In this document: positions 25,411 to 34,514 of the stretch, piece after piece
Numbering within the stretch: position 1 is the stretch's first letter
Layout: each line of letters opens with the position of its first letter
DNA from: Nonomuraea purpurea
Lineage (GTDB): Bacteria > Actinomycetota > Actinomycetes > Streptosporangiales > Streptosporangiaceae
Direction: 5' to 3'
Length of the DNA: 64,000 nt
NCBI RefSeq assembly: GCF_042650645.1
Contig: NZ_JBHSBI010000001.1
Span: 186,001 to 250,000, forward strand
Notes under the pieces: model-generated
Told to the model about the DNA's origin: nothing
The model's database searches: none
The model's input: only the letters and a program-made list of their open reading frames with translations
Program-made: the position numbers and the translations under genes

Positions 25411-26151
25411 TCAACCCAGCCGGCGCGGACGGCGGCGGCGCACCGGCTTGCTGGGCGCGGGCTCCGCGGGCTCGTTCTCGCGCTGCTCCATGTAGGAGAC
25501 GCGGGTGTGCTCGGTGTGCTCCCGCATGATCTTCGCCGCGCGGCGCTCGTCGCCGGCCTCGATGGCGTCGATCAGCGCCGTGTGCTCCTCCCAGGAGGTC
25601 ATGCCGCGCTGGCGGGCCACCGGCGTGTGATACCAGCGCACCCGCCTGGCCACCTGGCTGGCCAGCTCGGCCAGCACCTTGTTGCCCGACAGCGCCGTGA
25701 CCAGGGCGTGCAGTTCGGAGTTGGTGGCCACCGCGACGTCCACGTCGTCGGACTTCACGGCCGCGATGCCGTGCGAGCAGAGCTCGCGCAGGCGCCGCAC
25801 GCCCTGCTCGTCGGCGTGCTTGGCGGCCAGCCTCGCGGACTCGGTCTCCAGCAGCGCGCGCACGGCCAGCAACTGGTCGGCCTCTTCCAGCGTCGGAACG
25901 TGCACGAACGCGCCCTGGCCCGGGTGCAGATCCACCCAGCCCTCGCCGCTGAGCTGCTGCAGGGCCTCGCGGACGGGCTGCCTGGAGACGCCGAGCAGGC
26001 CGGCCAGTTCGCTCTCGACGAGGTGCTGACCCGGCCGGAGTTGCCCGGAGACGATGAGCTCTTGGATAGCCTCGATGACGCTCTCCCGAAGCGTGGCGGG
26101 GCGTTGAATCTTCGCGGCCGCCGTCTGACCGGCCTGATCCGACAGCAACAT
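25411..26151 (-). CDS. GntR family regulator, FadR/FCD subfamily, of the oxalate block
   Basis: 246 residues from ATG 26149-26151, with GGAG 8 nt upstream; an earlier in-frame start would run through its own operator. N-terminal winged helix: LRESVIEAIQELIVSGQLRPGQHL then LLGVSRQPVREALQQL. C-terminal FCD ligand domain with metal-type residues (ATNSELHALV, WYHTPV, EEHTALIDAIEAGD). FCD regulators usually sense small carboxylates and are released from DNA by them. A matching box (site d) lies about 50 bp upstream, so it is probably autoregulated and controls sites a-f. Confidence 0.88.
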   Translation of the reverse strand: MLLSDQAGQTAAAKIQRPATLRESVIEAIQELIVSGQLRPGQHLVESELAGLLGVSRQPVREALQQLSGEGWVDLHPGQGAFVHVPTLEEADQLLAVRALLETESARLAAKHADEQGVRRLRELCSHGIAAVKSDDVDVAVATNSELHALVTALSGNKVLAELASQVARRVRWYHTPVARQRGMTSWEEHTALIDAIEAGDERRAAKIMREHTEHTRVSYMEQRENEPAEPAPSKPVRRRRPRRLG

Positions 26152-26192
26152 GTCACGCTCCAGGAGTGCGTAATGGTTTTTCGTCGACTGCC

Positions 26193-26207
26193 TACAGAAT
26201 ACCGTCC
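26193..26207. promoter_or_regulatory. GntR-type operator candidate, site d (gntR)
   Basis: TACAGAATACCGTCC; on the minus strand GGACGGTATTCTGTA, matching the shared ACGGTATNCNGTA core upstream of gntR itself. Confidence 0.6.
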
Positions 26208-26235
26208 GAGCGTTCGTCACGGTGCGTGAATCTCA

Positions 26236-27537
26236 TCACAGAGGGATCGTGACGGGCAGGCCGGGGATGCGCAGGCGGGGCGTGGCCAGGGCGGGCAGGG
26301 CGGCGAGGACGGCGGCCGTGAGCAGGGCGGTCGCGGGGGCGGTCAGGGCGAGCAGGGCCAGGGCGACGGCGGCGACACCGGCCAGGGCTTTGGCGCTGTA
26401 GACGACGGCGTGGATCTCGGTGGCGCGTTCCGTGCCGAAGAACTCGCGCACGAGGCTGGCGAGCAGCGGGTAGAAGGCGCCGCCGCCTACCCCGGCCGCG
26501 ACGGCCCCCAGCCACAACAGCGGCCCGCTCCTCGCACCGTCCTGAACGGCCGCCGCGAGCAGCGCCTGGCCCAGTGCGAGCGCGCCCAGGACGGCGGTCA
26601 GGACGCGCCTGCGGCCGAACAGCTCCGAGGCCCGCACGGCCAGCGACCTGCTGGCCCCGTTCAACGTCACGAGCAGGGCCAGCGCGCCCCACGCCCCCGT
26701 GCCGGCGACCACGATCACGTCGAACACCGAAACCGCCCCTGCGCACGTCAGGATCAGGGCCAGCGCGGGCAGCGTCCGTGTGCGCAGCGCCTGTCCGAGC
26801 CTGAACTGCCTGGCCGCCTCGGGCGTGGTGCGCAGCCGGGCCGCGTTCAGTGCGTGCGAGCGGGGGTCGACGTCGTCGGGCCACCACAGCGCCGGGGGCA
26901 GCCGCAGGCGCCGGGCGGCGGTCGCGATGACGGCCACGGCCAGCGCGGCGGCCACCAGGAACGCCGCGGAGGTCGACCCCGGGGCGATCCCGGCCCAGAC
27001 CAGCAGGGGGACGGCCCCGTACCCGAAGGCGCCGGTGATCAGGCCGACCCTGGCGGCGGGCCGTTCCGGGTACCAGGAGAAGACGACCTCGCCGCAGACC
27101 CCGTAGACCAGGCCGGCGCCGAGCCCGCCGAGCAGTGCGTAGCCGACGAAGGCCACCAGGCCGGAACCGCCGAGTGCGGCGAGGGTCAGGTCGGCGGGCG
27201 GATCGCCGAGTGCGGCGGGAGTGAGGCCGGTGAGCGCGGCCGTGGCCAGGCCCAGGCCGCTCAGCGCCGCGCCGGCGGCCAGGCAGGCGCGCACGCTCAG
27301 GCGGCCCCGCCGTACCAGGTGGAGGGCGGGCAGAGCGCCTGCGGCCTGGCAGGCGATCCAGACGGCCAGGAGGGTCAGCCCGGCCGCGTGCCCGGCGAGT
27401 AGGGCGGCGTAGCCGTACTGGAGCGGGCTGATCGCGGCCATGGACGCCCAGGCCAGCCAGAACATGCGGGTGCGGTCGGCGGGGACGGGCCCTGGGAGGT
27501 ACGGACGACCCCGCCAGTCCCTGATTGCATTCTCCAT
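26236..27537 (-). CDS. MFS permease resembling oxalate:formate antiporters
   Basis: 433 residues from ATG 27535-27537 (MENAIRDWRGRPYLP); the start lies inside operator e, so repression would block transcription or initiation directly. Twelve spans. The block VVFSWYPERPAARVGLITGAFGYGAVPLLVWAG is typical of the OFA (OxlT-like) branch (W-F/Y-P-R-R...GLA.G...G). OFA proteins exchange oxalate for formate. Placement in the oxalate regulon supports an oxalate/formate or glyoxylate carrier. Confidence 0.78.
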   Translation of the reverse strand: MENAIRDWRGRPYLPGPVPADRTRMFWLAWASMAAISPLQYGYAALLAGHAAGLTLLAVWIACQAAGALPALHLVRRGRLSVRACLAAGAALSGLGLATAALTGLTPAALGDPPADLTLAALGGSGLVAFVGYALLGGLGAGLVYGVCGEVVFSWYPERPAARVGLITGAFGYGAVPLLVWAGIAPGSTSAAFLVAAALAVAVIATAARRLRLPPALWWPDDVDPRSHALNAARLRTTPEAARQFRLGQALRTRTLPALALILTCAGAVSVFDVIVVAGTGAWGALALLVTLNGASRSLAVRASELFGRRRVLTAVLGALALGQALLAAAVQDGARSGPLLWLGAVAAGVGGGAFYPLLASLVREFFGTERATEIHAVVYSAKALAGVAAVALALLALTAPATALLTAAVLAALPALATPRLRIPGLPVTIPL

Positions 27538-27546
27538 ACTGTATGG
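27534..27546. promoter_or_regulatory. GntR-type operator candidate, site e (MFS gene)
   Basis: CCATACTGTATGG is a perfect 13-bp palindrome (single central base), overlapping the MFS start codon. Confidence 0.65.
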
Positions 27547-27593
27547 AATATCCAGAAGACCGACCCCTGTCGAGACCCTAGACGGAGGATACT

Positions 27594-27613
27594 CCATACG
27601 GTATACCGTCTAC
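27594..27613. promoter_or_regulatory. GntR-type operator candidate, site f (sucC-like operon)
   Basis: CCATACGGTATACCGTCTAC contains the perfect 12-bp palindrome ACGGTATACCGT (27598-27609), immediately ahead of the AAAGGAGG ribosome-binding site of the sucC-like gene. Sites e and f are about 61 bp apart, near six helical turns. Confidence 0.7.
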
Positions 27614-27626
27614 AAAGGAGGCTCGA

Positions 27627-28757
27627 ATGGACCTGTACGAGTACCAGGCGAAGGAGCTCTTCGGGCGTCACGGCATTCCGGTTCCGGCCGGCCGGATCGC
27701 GGCCACCCCGGCCGAGGCCCGCGCGATCGCGGCGGAACTGAACACGCCCGTTGTCATCAAGGCCCAGGTGAAGACCGGTGGACGGGGCAAGGCCGGCGGG
27801 ATCAGGCCGGCGGCAGGGCCGGTCTCGGCCGAGCAGGAGGCGGCCCGCGTGCTCGGCATGGACATCAAGGGACACATCGCGCGCAGCGTGCTGGTCGAAG
27901 CCGCGACCGTGCCGTTCGAGGAGTACTACGCGGCGTTCCTGGTCGACCGGGCCGAGGGCGGCTTCCTGGCGATGGTGTCGAGCCAGGGCGGCATGGAGAT
28001 CGAGGAGCTGGCAGCCGGCGACCCCGACGCGCTGGTGAGGCTGCCGATCGACCCTGTGACAGGTGTGGACGCCGACGTCGCCAGGCAGCTCGCCGGCAAG
28101 GCGGGCCTGCCCGAGCAGGCGGCCGAGGTGCTGGAGCGGCTGTGGCGGGTGCTGGTGGCGGAGGACGCGCTGCTCGTCGAGGTGAACCCGCTGATCTGCA
28201 CGACCGACCAGCGCATCGTGGCGCTCGACGGCAAGGTCACCCTCGACGACAACGCCGCCGTCCGGCACTCGTGGGACTACGCGGAGCGTACGGACAGCTT
28301 GGAGGACAGGGCCAGGGCGAAAGGGCTCAACTACGTCAAGCTGGACGGCCGGGTGGGCGTCATCGGCAACGGCGCAGGGCTGGTCATGAGCACGCTCGAC
28401 GTGGTCGCCGGCGCGGGCGCGGCCCCGGCCAATTTCCTGGACATCGGCGGCGGCGCCTCCGCCCAGGTCATGGCCGACGGGCTGGAGATCATCCTGGCCG
28501 ACCCCGACGTGCGCTCGGTGCTGGTCAACGTCTTCGGCGGCATCACGGCCTGCGACGCGGTGGCCAACGGCATCGTCACCGCCCTGGAACTCCTCGGCGA
28601 ACGCGGACGGGGCAGGCCCATCGTCGTACGGCTGGACGGCAACAACGCCGAGGTGGGCCGGCGCATCCTCAGCGAGGCCCGCCACCCGGCCGTCCGCCAG
28701 GTCTCCACCATGGACGGCGCCGCCGAGATGGCGGCCAGACTCTCGGCAGGTGCGTAG
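27627..28757 (+). CDS. sucC: Succinate/malate-CoA ligase beta subunit family
   Basis: 376 residues, ATG 27627 after AAAGGAGG. ATP-grasp blocks MDLYEYQAKELFGRHGIPVP, VVIKAQVKTGGRGKAGGI, LLVEVNPLICTTDQRIVALD, and the C-terminal CoA-ligase part NFLDIGGGASAQVMADGLEIIL...NVFGGITACD. Forms an alpha2beta2 or alpha-beta ligase with the next gene. This copy is in the glyoxylate operon, so it may be a paralogue acting on malate, glycerate or another dicarboxylate rather than the TCA enzyme (inference). Confidence 0.88.
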   Translation: MDLYEYQAKELFGRHGIPVPAGRIAATPAEARAIAAELNTPVVIKAQVKTGGRGKAGGIRPAAGPVSAEQEAARVLGMDIKGHIARSVLVEAATVPFEEYYAAFLVDRAEGGFLAMVSSQGGMEIEELAAGDPDALVRLPIDPVTGVDADVARQLAGKAGLPEQAAEVLERLWRVLVAEDALLVEVNPLICTTDQRIVALDGKVTLDDNAAVRHSWDYAERTDSLEDRARAKGLNYVKLDGRVGVIGNGAGLVMSTLDVVAGAGAAPANFLDIGGGASAQVMADGLEIILADPDVRSVLVNVFGGITACDAVANGIVTALELLGERGRGRPIVVRLDGNNAEVGRRILSEARHPAVRQVSTMDGAAEMAARLSAGA

Positions 28758-29632
28758 TGGCGATCTTTCTGACCAAGGACAGCCGGGTGCTCGTTCAGGG
28801 CATGACGGGCGCGGAGGGCACCCGGCACACCGCCCGCATGCTGGCGGCGGGGACCGACGTCGTGGCCGGGGTGACCCCGGGCAAGGGCGGCCGGTCGGTG
28901 GACTTCGGCGAGCGCACGGTGCCGGTGTTCGGCTCCGTCGCCGAGGCGGTGACGGAGACCGGCGCGGAGGTGTCGGTGGTGTTCGTGCCGCCGCGCTTCA
29001 CCGGCGGCGCCGTGGAGGAGGCCGTCGCGGCGGGCGTGCCGCTGTGCGTGGTCATCACCGAGGGCGTGCCCGTGCACGACGCGGTGCGCTTCCGGGCGCT
29101 GGCCGGCGGGCGTACCCGGATCATCGGGCCGAACTGCCCAGGACTGATCAGCCCCGGGCAGTCGTCGGCCGGGATCATCCCCGCCGACATCACCTCCGCC
29201 GGGCGCGTCGGGCTGGTCTCGAAGTCGGGCACGCTGACCTACCAGCTCATGTACGAACTGCGCGACCTCGGCTTCTCCACCGCCGTCGGCATCGGCGGCG
29301 ACCCCGTCGTCGGGACCACGCACATCGACTGCCTCCAGGCGTTCCAGGACGACCCGGGCACCGACGCCATCGTCATGATCGGCGAGATCGGCGGCGACGC
29401 CGAGGAACGGGCCGCCGCCTACATCGCCGAGCACGTGAGCAAACCCGTCGTCGCGTACGTGGCCGGGTTCACCGCCCCGGAGGGCAAGACCATGGGGCAC
29501 GCGGGCGCCATCGTCTCCGGCTCCTCCGGCACCGCCCAGGCCAAGAAGGAGGCCCTGGAAGCGGCCGGCGTCAGAGTCGGCCGCACCCCCTCGGAAACCG
29601 CCCGCCTCCTCCGCTCGGCGCTGCCCTCATGA
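28757..29632 (+). CDS. sucD: Succinate/malate-CoA ligase alpha subunit family
   Basis: 291 residues from GTG 28757, overlapping the beta-subunit stop by one base (TAGTG). CoA-binding Rossmann part MAIFLTKDSRVLVQGMTGAEG; IGPNCPGLISP; phospho-His in KTMGHAGAIVSGSSGTA. The His carries phosphate between ATP-grasp and CoA sites. Its stop overlaps the hyi start (ATGA). Confidence 0.9.
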   Translation: MAIFLTKDSRVLVQGMTGAEGTRHTARMLAAGTDVVAGVTPGKGGRSVDFGERTVPVFGSVAEAVTETGAEVSVVFVPPRFTGGAVEEAVAAGVPLCVVITEGVPVHDAVRFRALAGGRTRIIGPNCPGLISPGQSSAGIIPADITSAGRVGLVSKSGTLTYQLMYELRDLGFSTAVGIGGDPVVGTTHIDCLQAFQDDPGTDAIVMIGEIGGDAEERAAAYIAEHVSKPVVAYVAGFTAPEGKTMGHAGAIVSGSSGTAQAKKEALEAAGVRVGRTPSETARLLRSALPS

Positions 29633-30393
29633 AATTCGACGTCAATCTCTCCATTTTGCTCACCGACCTGCCGCTGCTCGAACGCCCTGCCGCGGCGGCC
29701 AAGGCGGGGTTCGACGCCGTCGAGTTCTGGTGGCCGTTCGACGGCCCCGACCCCTCGGGCGCGGAGCTCGCGGCGCTGCGCCAGGCCATAGAGGACGCCG
29801 GGGTGCGCCTGGCCGGGCTGAACTTCGACGCCGGCGACATGGCGGCGGGCGAGCGCGGCCTGCTGGCCAGGCCCTCGGGTTCGGCCAGGTTCCAGGCGAA
29901 CATCGAGGCCGCCGTGAGGCTGGCGGGCGAGCTCGGCTGCGGTGTCCTCAACGCTCTGTACGGCAACGACCCCGGCACCGACAGGGACCTGGCCGTGGCG
30001 AACCTGCGCAGGGCCGCGGACGCGGCGGCGGGCATCGGCGCGACCGTGGTCGTCGAGGCCCTCAATTCCCACGAGAACCCGAAATATCCGATCACGTCGT
30101 CGCGGGCGGCGTTCGAGCTGATCGACGAGGTGGACAGGGAGAACGTGGCCTTCCTGGCCGACCTCTACCACCTGCACCGGATGGGCGAGGACGTGCTGAA
30201 GCTCATCGACGGGCACTGCCACAGGTTCGGCCACGTGCAGATCGCCGACGACCCCGGCAGGGGAAGGCCGGGGAGCGGGCGCATGCCGTACCCGGAGATC
30301 TTCGCGCGGCTGGAGGCCGCGGGCTATCGGGGTCACGTCGGCCTGGAGTACCGGCACGAGGGGCCGGGGGCCTTCGATTGGAGGCGGGCATGA
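29629..30393 (+). CDS. hyi: Hydroxypyruvate isomerase
   Basis: 254 residues. AP-endonuclease-2-type TIM barrel: MKFDVNLSILLTDLPLLERP, AAKAGFDAVEFWWPF, GLNFDAGDMAAGERGL, VVEALNSHENPKYPI, FLADLYHLHRMGEDVLKLI, HVQIADDPGRGRPGSG and GLEYRHEG are all Hyi blocks with the metal Glu/Asp/His ligands. Interconverts hydroxypyruvate and tartronate semialdehyde. Overlaps both neighbours by ATGA, in the classic hyi-glxR-gcl order. Confidence 0.93.
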   Translation: MKFDVNLSILLTDLPLLERPAAAAKAGFDAVEFWWPFDGPDPSGAELAALRQAIEDAGVRLAGLNFDAGDMAAGERGLLARPSGSARFQANIEAAVRLAGELGCGVLNALYGNDPGTDRDLAVANLRRAADAAAGIGATVVVEALNSHENPKYPITSSRAAFELIDEVDRENVAFLADLYHLHRMGEDVLKLIDGHCHRFGHVQIADDPGRGRPGSGRMPYPEIFARLEAAGYRGHVGLEYRHEGPGAFDWRRA

Positions 30394-31250
30394 GGATCGG
30401 GTTCATCGGCTTGGGGATCATGGGCAGCCCGATGGCGGCAAACCTCCTCAAAGCCGGACATGTCGTGACCGGGTATGACGTGAGCCCGCAGCGGGTCGAC
30501 CAGCTCGCCGAGCTCGGCGGCAAGGGCGTGGCCAGCGCGGTCGAGGCCGTCGCGGGCGCGGAGATCGTGATCACGATGCTGCCCGACTCGCCCCAGGTCG
30601 AGGAGGTCGCGCCCCTGGTCATCGAGTACGGCAGGCCGAAGCTGCTCTACGTCGACATGAGCACCATCAAACCGGAGACCTCCCGCTGGGTCGCGCGCAA
30701 GGCGGCAGAGGCCGGCGTACGGACCCTGGACGCCCCCGTCAGCGGCGGCGAACGCGGCGCGATCGACGCCACCCTGTCGATCATGGTGGGCGGCGCAGCC
30801 GAGGACGTCGAGGCGGCCGGCCCGGTCCTGCGGACGCTCGGCACCACCGTCGTGCACGTCGGCCCCGCCGGCGCGGGACAGACCGTCAAGGCGGCCAACC
30901 AGCTCGTCGTCGGCGGCATCTACGGGCTCGTCTCGGAGGCGATCGTGCTGCTGGAGGCGTCGGGGGTGGACCCGGGAGCCGGGCTCGACGTGCTCGCGGG
31001 CGGGCTGGCGGGCTCCCGGATCCTGGAACTCAAGCGGCACACCATGGTCAAACGGGAGTTCAACCCCGGATTCCGGATCGACCTGCACCACAAGGACATG
31101 GGCATCGCCGTCGCCGCCGCCCGCGAGGCCGGGGTCAGCCTGCCGCTCACCGGTCAGGTCGCCCAGCTCGTGGCCGCGGCCAGGGCGCAGGGCCACGGCT
31201 CGCTCGACCACTCCGCCCTGCTCAAAGTGATCGAAAGGCTCAATGCATGA
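30390..31250 (+). CDS. glxR: 2-hydroxy-3-oxopropionate (tartronate semialdehyde) reductase
   Basis: 286 residues. Beta-hydroxyacid dehydrogenase fold: MRIGFIGLGIMGSPMAANLLKAGH (NAD-binding and signature), DAPVSGGERGAIDATLSIMVGG, GQTVKAANQLVVGG with catalytic Lys, and IDLHHKDMGIAVAAAREAGV. Reduces tartronate semialdehyde to D-glycerate after Gcl. Start and stop both overlap neighbours. Confidence 0.93.
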   Translation: MRIGFIGLGIMGSPMAANLLKAGHVVTGYDVSPQRVDQLAELGGKGVASAVEAVAGAEIVITMLPDSPQVEEVAPLVIEYGRPKLLYVDMSTIKPETSRWVARKAAEAGVRTLDAPVSGGERGAIDATLSIMVGGAAEDVEAAGPVLRTLGTTVVHVGPAGAGQTVKAANQLVVGGIYGLVSEAIVLLEASGVDPGAGLDVLAGGLAGSRILELKRHTMVKREFNPGFRIDLHHKDMGIAVAAAREAGVSLPLTGQVAQLVAAARAQGHGSLDHSALLKVIERLNA

Positions 31251-32968
31251 AGCGCATCCCGTGCATGGAAGCGGTGGTGGCGGTGCTGGAGTCGGAGGGG
31301 GTGGACACCGTCTTCGGCATCCCCGGCGCGGCCATCCTGCCGCTCTACGCCGCGCTCCAGCACAGCTCGATCCGGCACATCACCGTACGCCACGAGGAGG
31401 GCGGCACCCACGCGGCCGACGGCTGGTCCAGGGTGACGGGGAACGTCGGCGTCTGCATCGGCACGTCGGGCCCGGCCGGGACCAACATGATCACCGGCCT
31501 CTACACCGCGCTGGCCGACTCGATCCCGATGATCTGCGTCACCGGCCAGGCGGCGACCTCCAAGCTGCACCAGGAGGCGTTCCAGGCGGTCGACATCGTG
31601 GAGATCGCCCGGCCGGTGACGAAATGGGCGGTGCAGCTCAAGGAGCCCGCGCAGGCGCCCTGGGTGTTCCGCGAGGCGTTCAGGATCGCCCGCTCAGGAC
31701 GTCCGGGGCCGGTGCTCATCGACCTGCCGATCGACGTCCAGCGCGGAAGCTGCCTGTACGACCCCGACGTGGACGCGCCGCTGCCCGTCGAGGTGCCGCG
31801 CCCGCTGCCCTCGGCGGTGCGCAGGGCCGTGGACCTGCTCAGCGGGGCCAGACGGCCGATCATCCTGGCCGGCGGCGGCGTGGTCATCGCCGACGCGCAC
31901 GAGGAGCTGCGCGCTCTGGCCGAGCACCTCCAGGTTCCCGTGCAGGTGACGCTCATGGGCAAGGGCGCCTTCCCCGAGGACCACCCGCTGTTCGCCGGGA
32001 TGGCCGGCACGCAGACCCAGACCCGGTGGGGGAACGCCGCCTTCCTCGAAAGCGACCTCGTCCTGGCCGTCGGGGCCCGCTTCGGCGACCGGCACACCGG
32101 CGACCTCGACGTCTACCGGCGGGGCCGCACCTTCATCCACGTCGACATCGAGCCCATGCAGATCGGCCGGGTCTTCGAGCCCGACCTGGGCGTGGTCGGG
32201 CACGCCAGACCGGTGCTGGCCGAGATGCTGGACGAGGCGCGCGGCAGGGGCGAGGCGCGGGCGCCGGGCAAATGGGTGCGCAAGATCGCCGACCTGCGCC
32301 GCACGATGGCCAGACGCGACGACTTCGACGACGTGCCGATCAAGCCGCCGCGGGTCTTCAAGGAGATCAACGACTACTTCCCCAGGGACACCACGTTCGT
32401 CACCGCGATCGGGCTCTACCAGATCTGGTCGGGCCAGTTCCAGACCACCTACCTGCCGCGCCGCTACCTGGTCTGCGGGCAGGCCGGGCCGCTGGGCTGG
32501 GAGGTGCCCGCCGCCATGGGCGTCAAGTGCGCGCATCCGGAACGCCAGGTCGTGGCCGTCGTCGGCGACTACTCCTTCCAGTTCCTGATGGAGGAGGTCG
32601 CGGTGGCAGCCCAGTACCGGATCCCGTTCGTCATCGTCATGATCAACAACGAGTACCTGGGCCTCATCAGGCAGGCCGAGCTCCCTTACGGCATGAACTA
32701 CGCGGTGGACCTGCACTACGGAGAGGGCGGCATCGACCACGTCAAGGCCATGGAGGCGTTCGGCTGCCCGGCCCGCCGGGTGGAGCTGCCGGACGACCTG
32801 CCCGACGCGCTGGCGTGGGCGACCGCGCGCTCCGCACGGGAGCGGCTGCCGGTGCTGGTGGAGGTGATGGTGGAACGCGAGGCCAACGCCGCCATGGGGC
32901 CCTCGCTGGAGTCGATCAAGGAGTTCGAGCCGCTGCCCGAGCTCATCACCGCCGACTGGTCCGACTGA
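31247..32968 (+). CDS. gcl: Glyoxylate carboligase, with Glu in place of the usual Val
   Basis: 573 residues. Gcl blocks throughout: GIPGAAILPLYAALQ, GTSGPAGTNMITGLYTALADSIPM, EAFQAVDIVEIARPVTKWAVQ, RFGDRHTGDLDVY, HVDIEPMQIGRVFEPDLGVV, CGQAGPLGWEVPAAMGVK, VVGDYSFQFLMEEVAV, INNEYLGLIRQAELP. Joins two glyoxylates to tartronate semialdehyde plus CO2. Odd point: known Gcl has Val at the ThDP-activating position (RHVEG in E. coli); here it is Glu50 (RHEEGGTHAADGW), as in other ThDP enzymes. Confidence 0.92.
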   Translation: MKRIPCMEAVVAVLESEGVDTVFGIPGAAILPLYAALQHSSIRHITVRHEEGGTHAADGWSRVTGNVGVCIGTSGPAGTNMITGLYTALADSIPMICVTGQAATSKLHQEAFQAVDIVEIARPVTKWAVQLKEPAQAPWVFREAFRIARSGRPGPVLIDLPIDVQRGSCLYDPDVDAPLPVEVPRPLPSAVRRAVDLLSGARRPIILAGGGVVIADAHEELRALAEHLQVPVQVTLMGKGAFPEDHPLFAGMAGTQTQTRWGNAAFLESDLVLAVGARFGDRHTGDLDVYRRGRTFIHVDIEPMQIGRVFEPDLGVVGHARPVLAEMLDEARGRGEARAPGKWVRKIADLRRTMARRDDFDDVPIKPPRVFKEINDYFPRDTTFVTAIGLYQIWSGQFQTTYLPRRYLVCGQAGPLGWEVPAAMGVKCAHPERQVVAVVGDYSFQFLMEEVAVAAQYRIPFVIVMINNEYLGLIRQAELPYGMNYAVDLHYGEGGIDHVKAMEAFGCPARRVELPDDLPDALAWATARSARERLPVLVEVMVEREANAAMGPSLESIKEFEPLPELITADWSD

Positions 32969-32978
32969 GGAGGGACGA

Positions 32979-34508
32979 ATGCGGCTCAAGACGGGAACGG
33001 CCTGGCGGGACGCCTACAACGCCTGCTGCGCTGCGGCTCCTGAAGCCTTCCACGACGACCGGGTGCTGAACCACTGGGGCGGCATCTGGCACCGCGACGG
33101 GCGTCCCGTGCCCGGCTTCTCGCCCCTGGACGGCACCGCCGTCGCCGGGCCGCCCAGGCTCGACAGGGCGGGCGCGGGTCGGGCGGTCGCGGGCGCCGTC
33201 GAGGAGCACAACCGCTGGCGCCACCTGCCGCTCTCCGAGCGCAAGGCGATGGTCTCGGCGGCCGTGGAGTCCATGGCCGCCCACCGCGACCTGCTGGCCC
33301 TGCTGCTGGTCTGGGAGATCGGCAAGCCGTGGAAGACGGCCTGCGCGGACGTGGACCGCTGTCTGGACGGCGTGCGCTGGTACGTCGGCGAGATCGACCG
33401 CATGGTCGCAGGACGGACCCCGCTGCCCGGCCCCGTCAGCAACATCGCGAGCTGGAACTACCCGATGAGCGTGCTCATGCACGCCATGCTCGTGCAGGCG
33501 CTGGCGGGCAACGCGGTGATCGCCAAGACGCCCACCGACGGCGGATTGTGCTGCCTGACGCTCGCGTGCGCGCTGGCCGTGCGGGAAGGGCTGCCGTTCA
33601 CGCTGGTCAGCGGGGGAGGGGCGGAGTTGTCGCCGGTCCTGGCCGGCGGGCGCTCGCTGGGCTGCGTGTCGTTCGTGGGCGGCAGGGACGCGGGCGCGAA
33701 GGTCGCGACCTCGCTGGCCGACCTCGGGCGGCGGCACGTGCTGGAGCAGGAGGGGCTCAACTGCTGGGGCGTGTGGGAGTACGGCGACTGGGACCTGCTC
33801 GGCCGGCAGATCCGGGCCTCCTTCGACTACGGCAAGCAGCGGTGCACCGCCTATCCGCGCTTCGTGGTGCAGCGTTCGCTGTTCCACGAGTTCCTCGCGG
33901 CCTATCTGGGGGCGGTCGGGTCGTTGCGGTTCGGCCATCCGCTGGCGGTGTCCGACCCCGGCGATCCGCTGCCCGAGCTGGACTTCGGGCCGCTGATCAA
34001 CGCCTCGAAGGCCAAGGAACTGGCCGATCAGGTGGACGAGGCGGTGGCGAGGGGCGGGGTGCCGGTGCACAGGGCGCCCCTGACTTCCGGACATTTCCTG
34101 CCGGGGCAGGATATTTCGGCGTATTTCGCTCCTACAGCGCTTCTCAACCCGCCCCGCTCCTCACCCCTCTTCCACGCCGAACCGTTCGGCCCCGTGGACA
34201 CCATCGTGCTCGTCGACACCGAGGCCGAACTGCTGGCCGCCATGAACGCCAGCAACGGCGCCCTGGTGGCCACGCTCTCCTGCGACGAGGAAGAGACATT
34301 CCACCGGCTGGCGCCGCAGGTGCGGGCGTTCAAGACGGGCCACAACAAGCCGCGCTCGCGGGGCGACCGCGAGGAGCTGTTCGGCGGGCTCGGGGCGTCG
34401 TGGCGGGGGGCGTTCGTCGGGGGCGAACTGCTCGTCCGTGCCGCCACCTCCGGCCAGGACGGCGAACGCCTGCCGGGCAACTTCCCCCACTACACGCTGC
34501 TCCCATAG
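32979..34508 (+). CDS. Aldehyde dehydrogenase family protein
   Basis: 509 residues, GAGGAGGGACGA upstream of ATG 32979. ALDH fold with substrate segment SNIASWNYPMSVLMHAMLVQAL, GNAVIAKTPTDGG, GCVSFVGGRDAGAKV, catalytic Glu in LEQEGLNCWGVWE, and catalytic Cys in FDYGKQRCTAYPRFVV (normally GQxC). It is the last gene of the glyoxylate operon. Candidate substrates: glyoxylate/oxalyl, glycolaldehyde or tartronate semialdehyde; not decidable from sequence. Confidence 0.85.
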   Translation: MRLKTGTAWRDAYNACCAAAPEAFHDDRVLNHWGGIWHRDGRPVPGFSPLDGTAVAGPPRLDRAGAGRAVAGAVEEHNRWRHLPLSERKAMVSAAVESMAAHRDLLALLLVWEIGKPWKTACADVDRCLDGVRWYVGEIDRMVAGRTPLPGPVSNIASWNYPMSVLMHAMLVQALAGNAVIAKTPTDGGLCCLTLACALAVREGLPFTLVSGGGAELSPVLAGGRSLGCVSFVGGRDAGAKVATSLADLGRRHVLEQEGLNCWGVWEYGDWDLLGRQIRASFDYGKQRCTAYPRFVVQRSLFHEFLAAYLGAVGSLRFGHPLAVSDPGDPLPELDFGPLINASKAKELADQVDEAVARGGVPVHRAPLTSGHFLPGQDISAYFAPTALLNPPRSSPLFHAEPFGPVDTIVLVDTEAELLAAMNASNGALVATLSCDEEETFHRLAPQVRAFKTGHNKPRSRGDREELFGGLGASWRGAFVGGELLVRAATSGQDGERLPGNFPHYTLLP

Positions 34509-34514
34509 CCCCTT

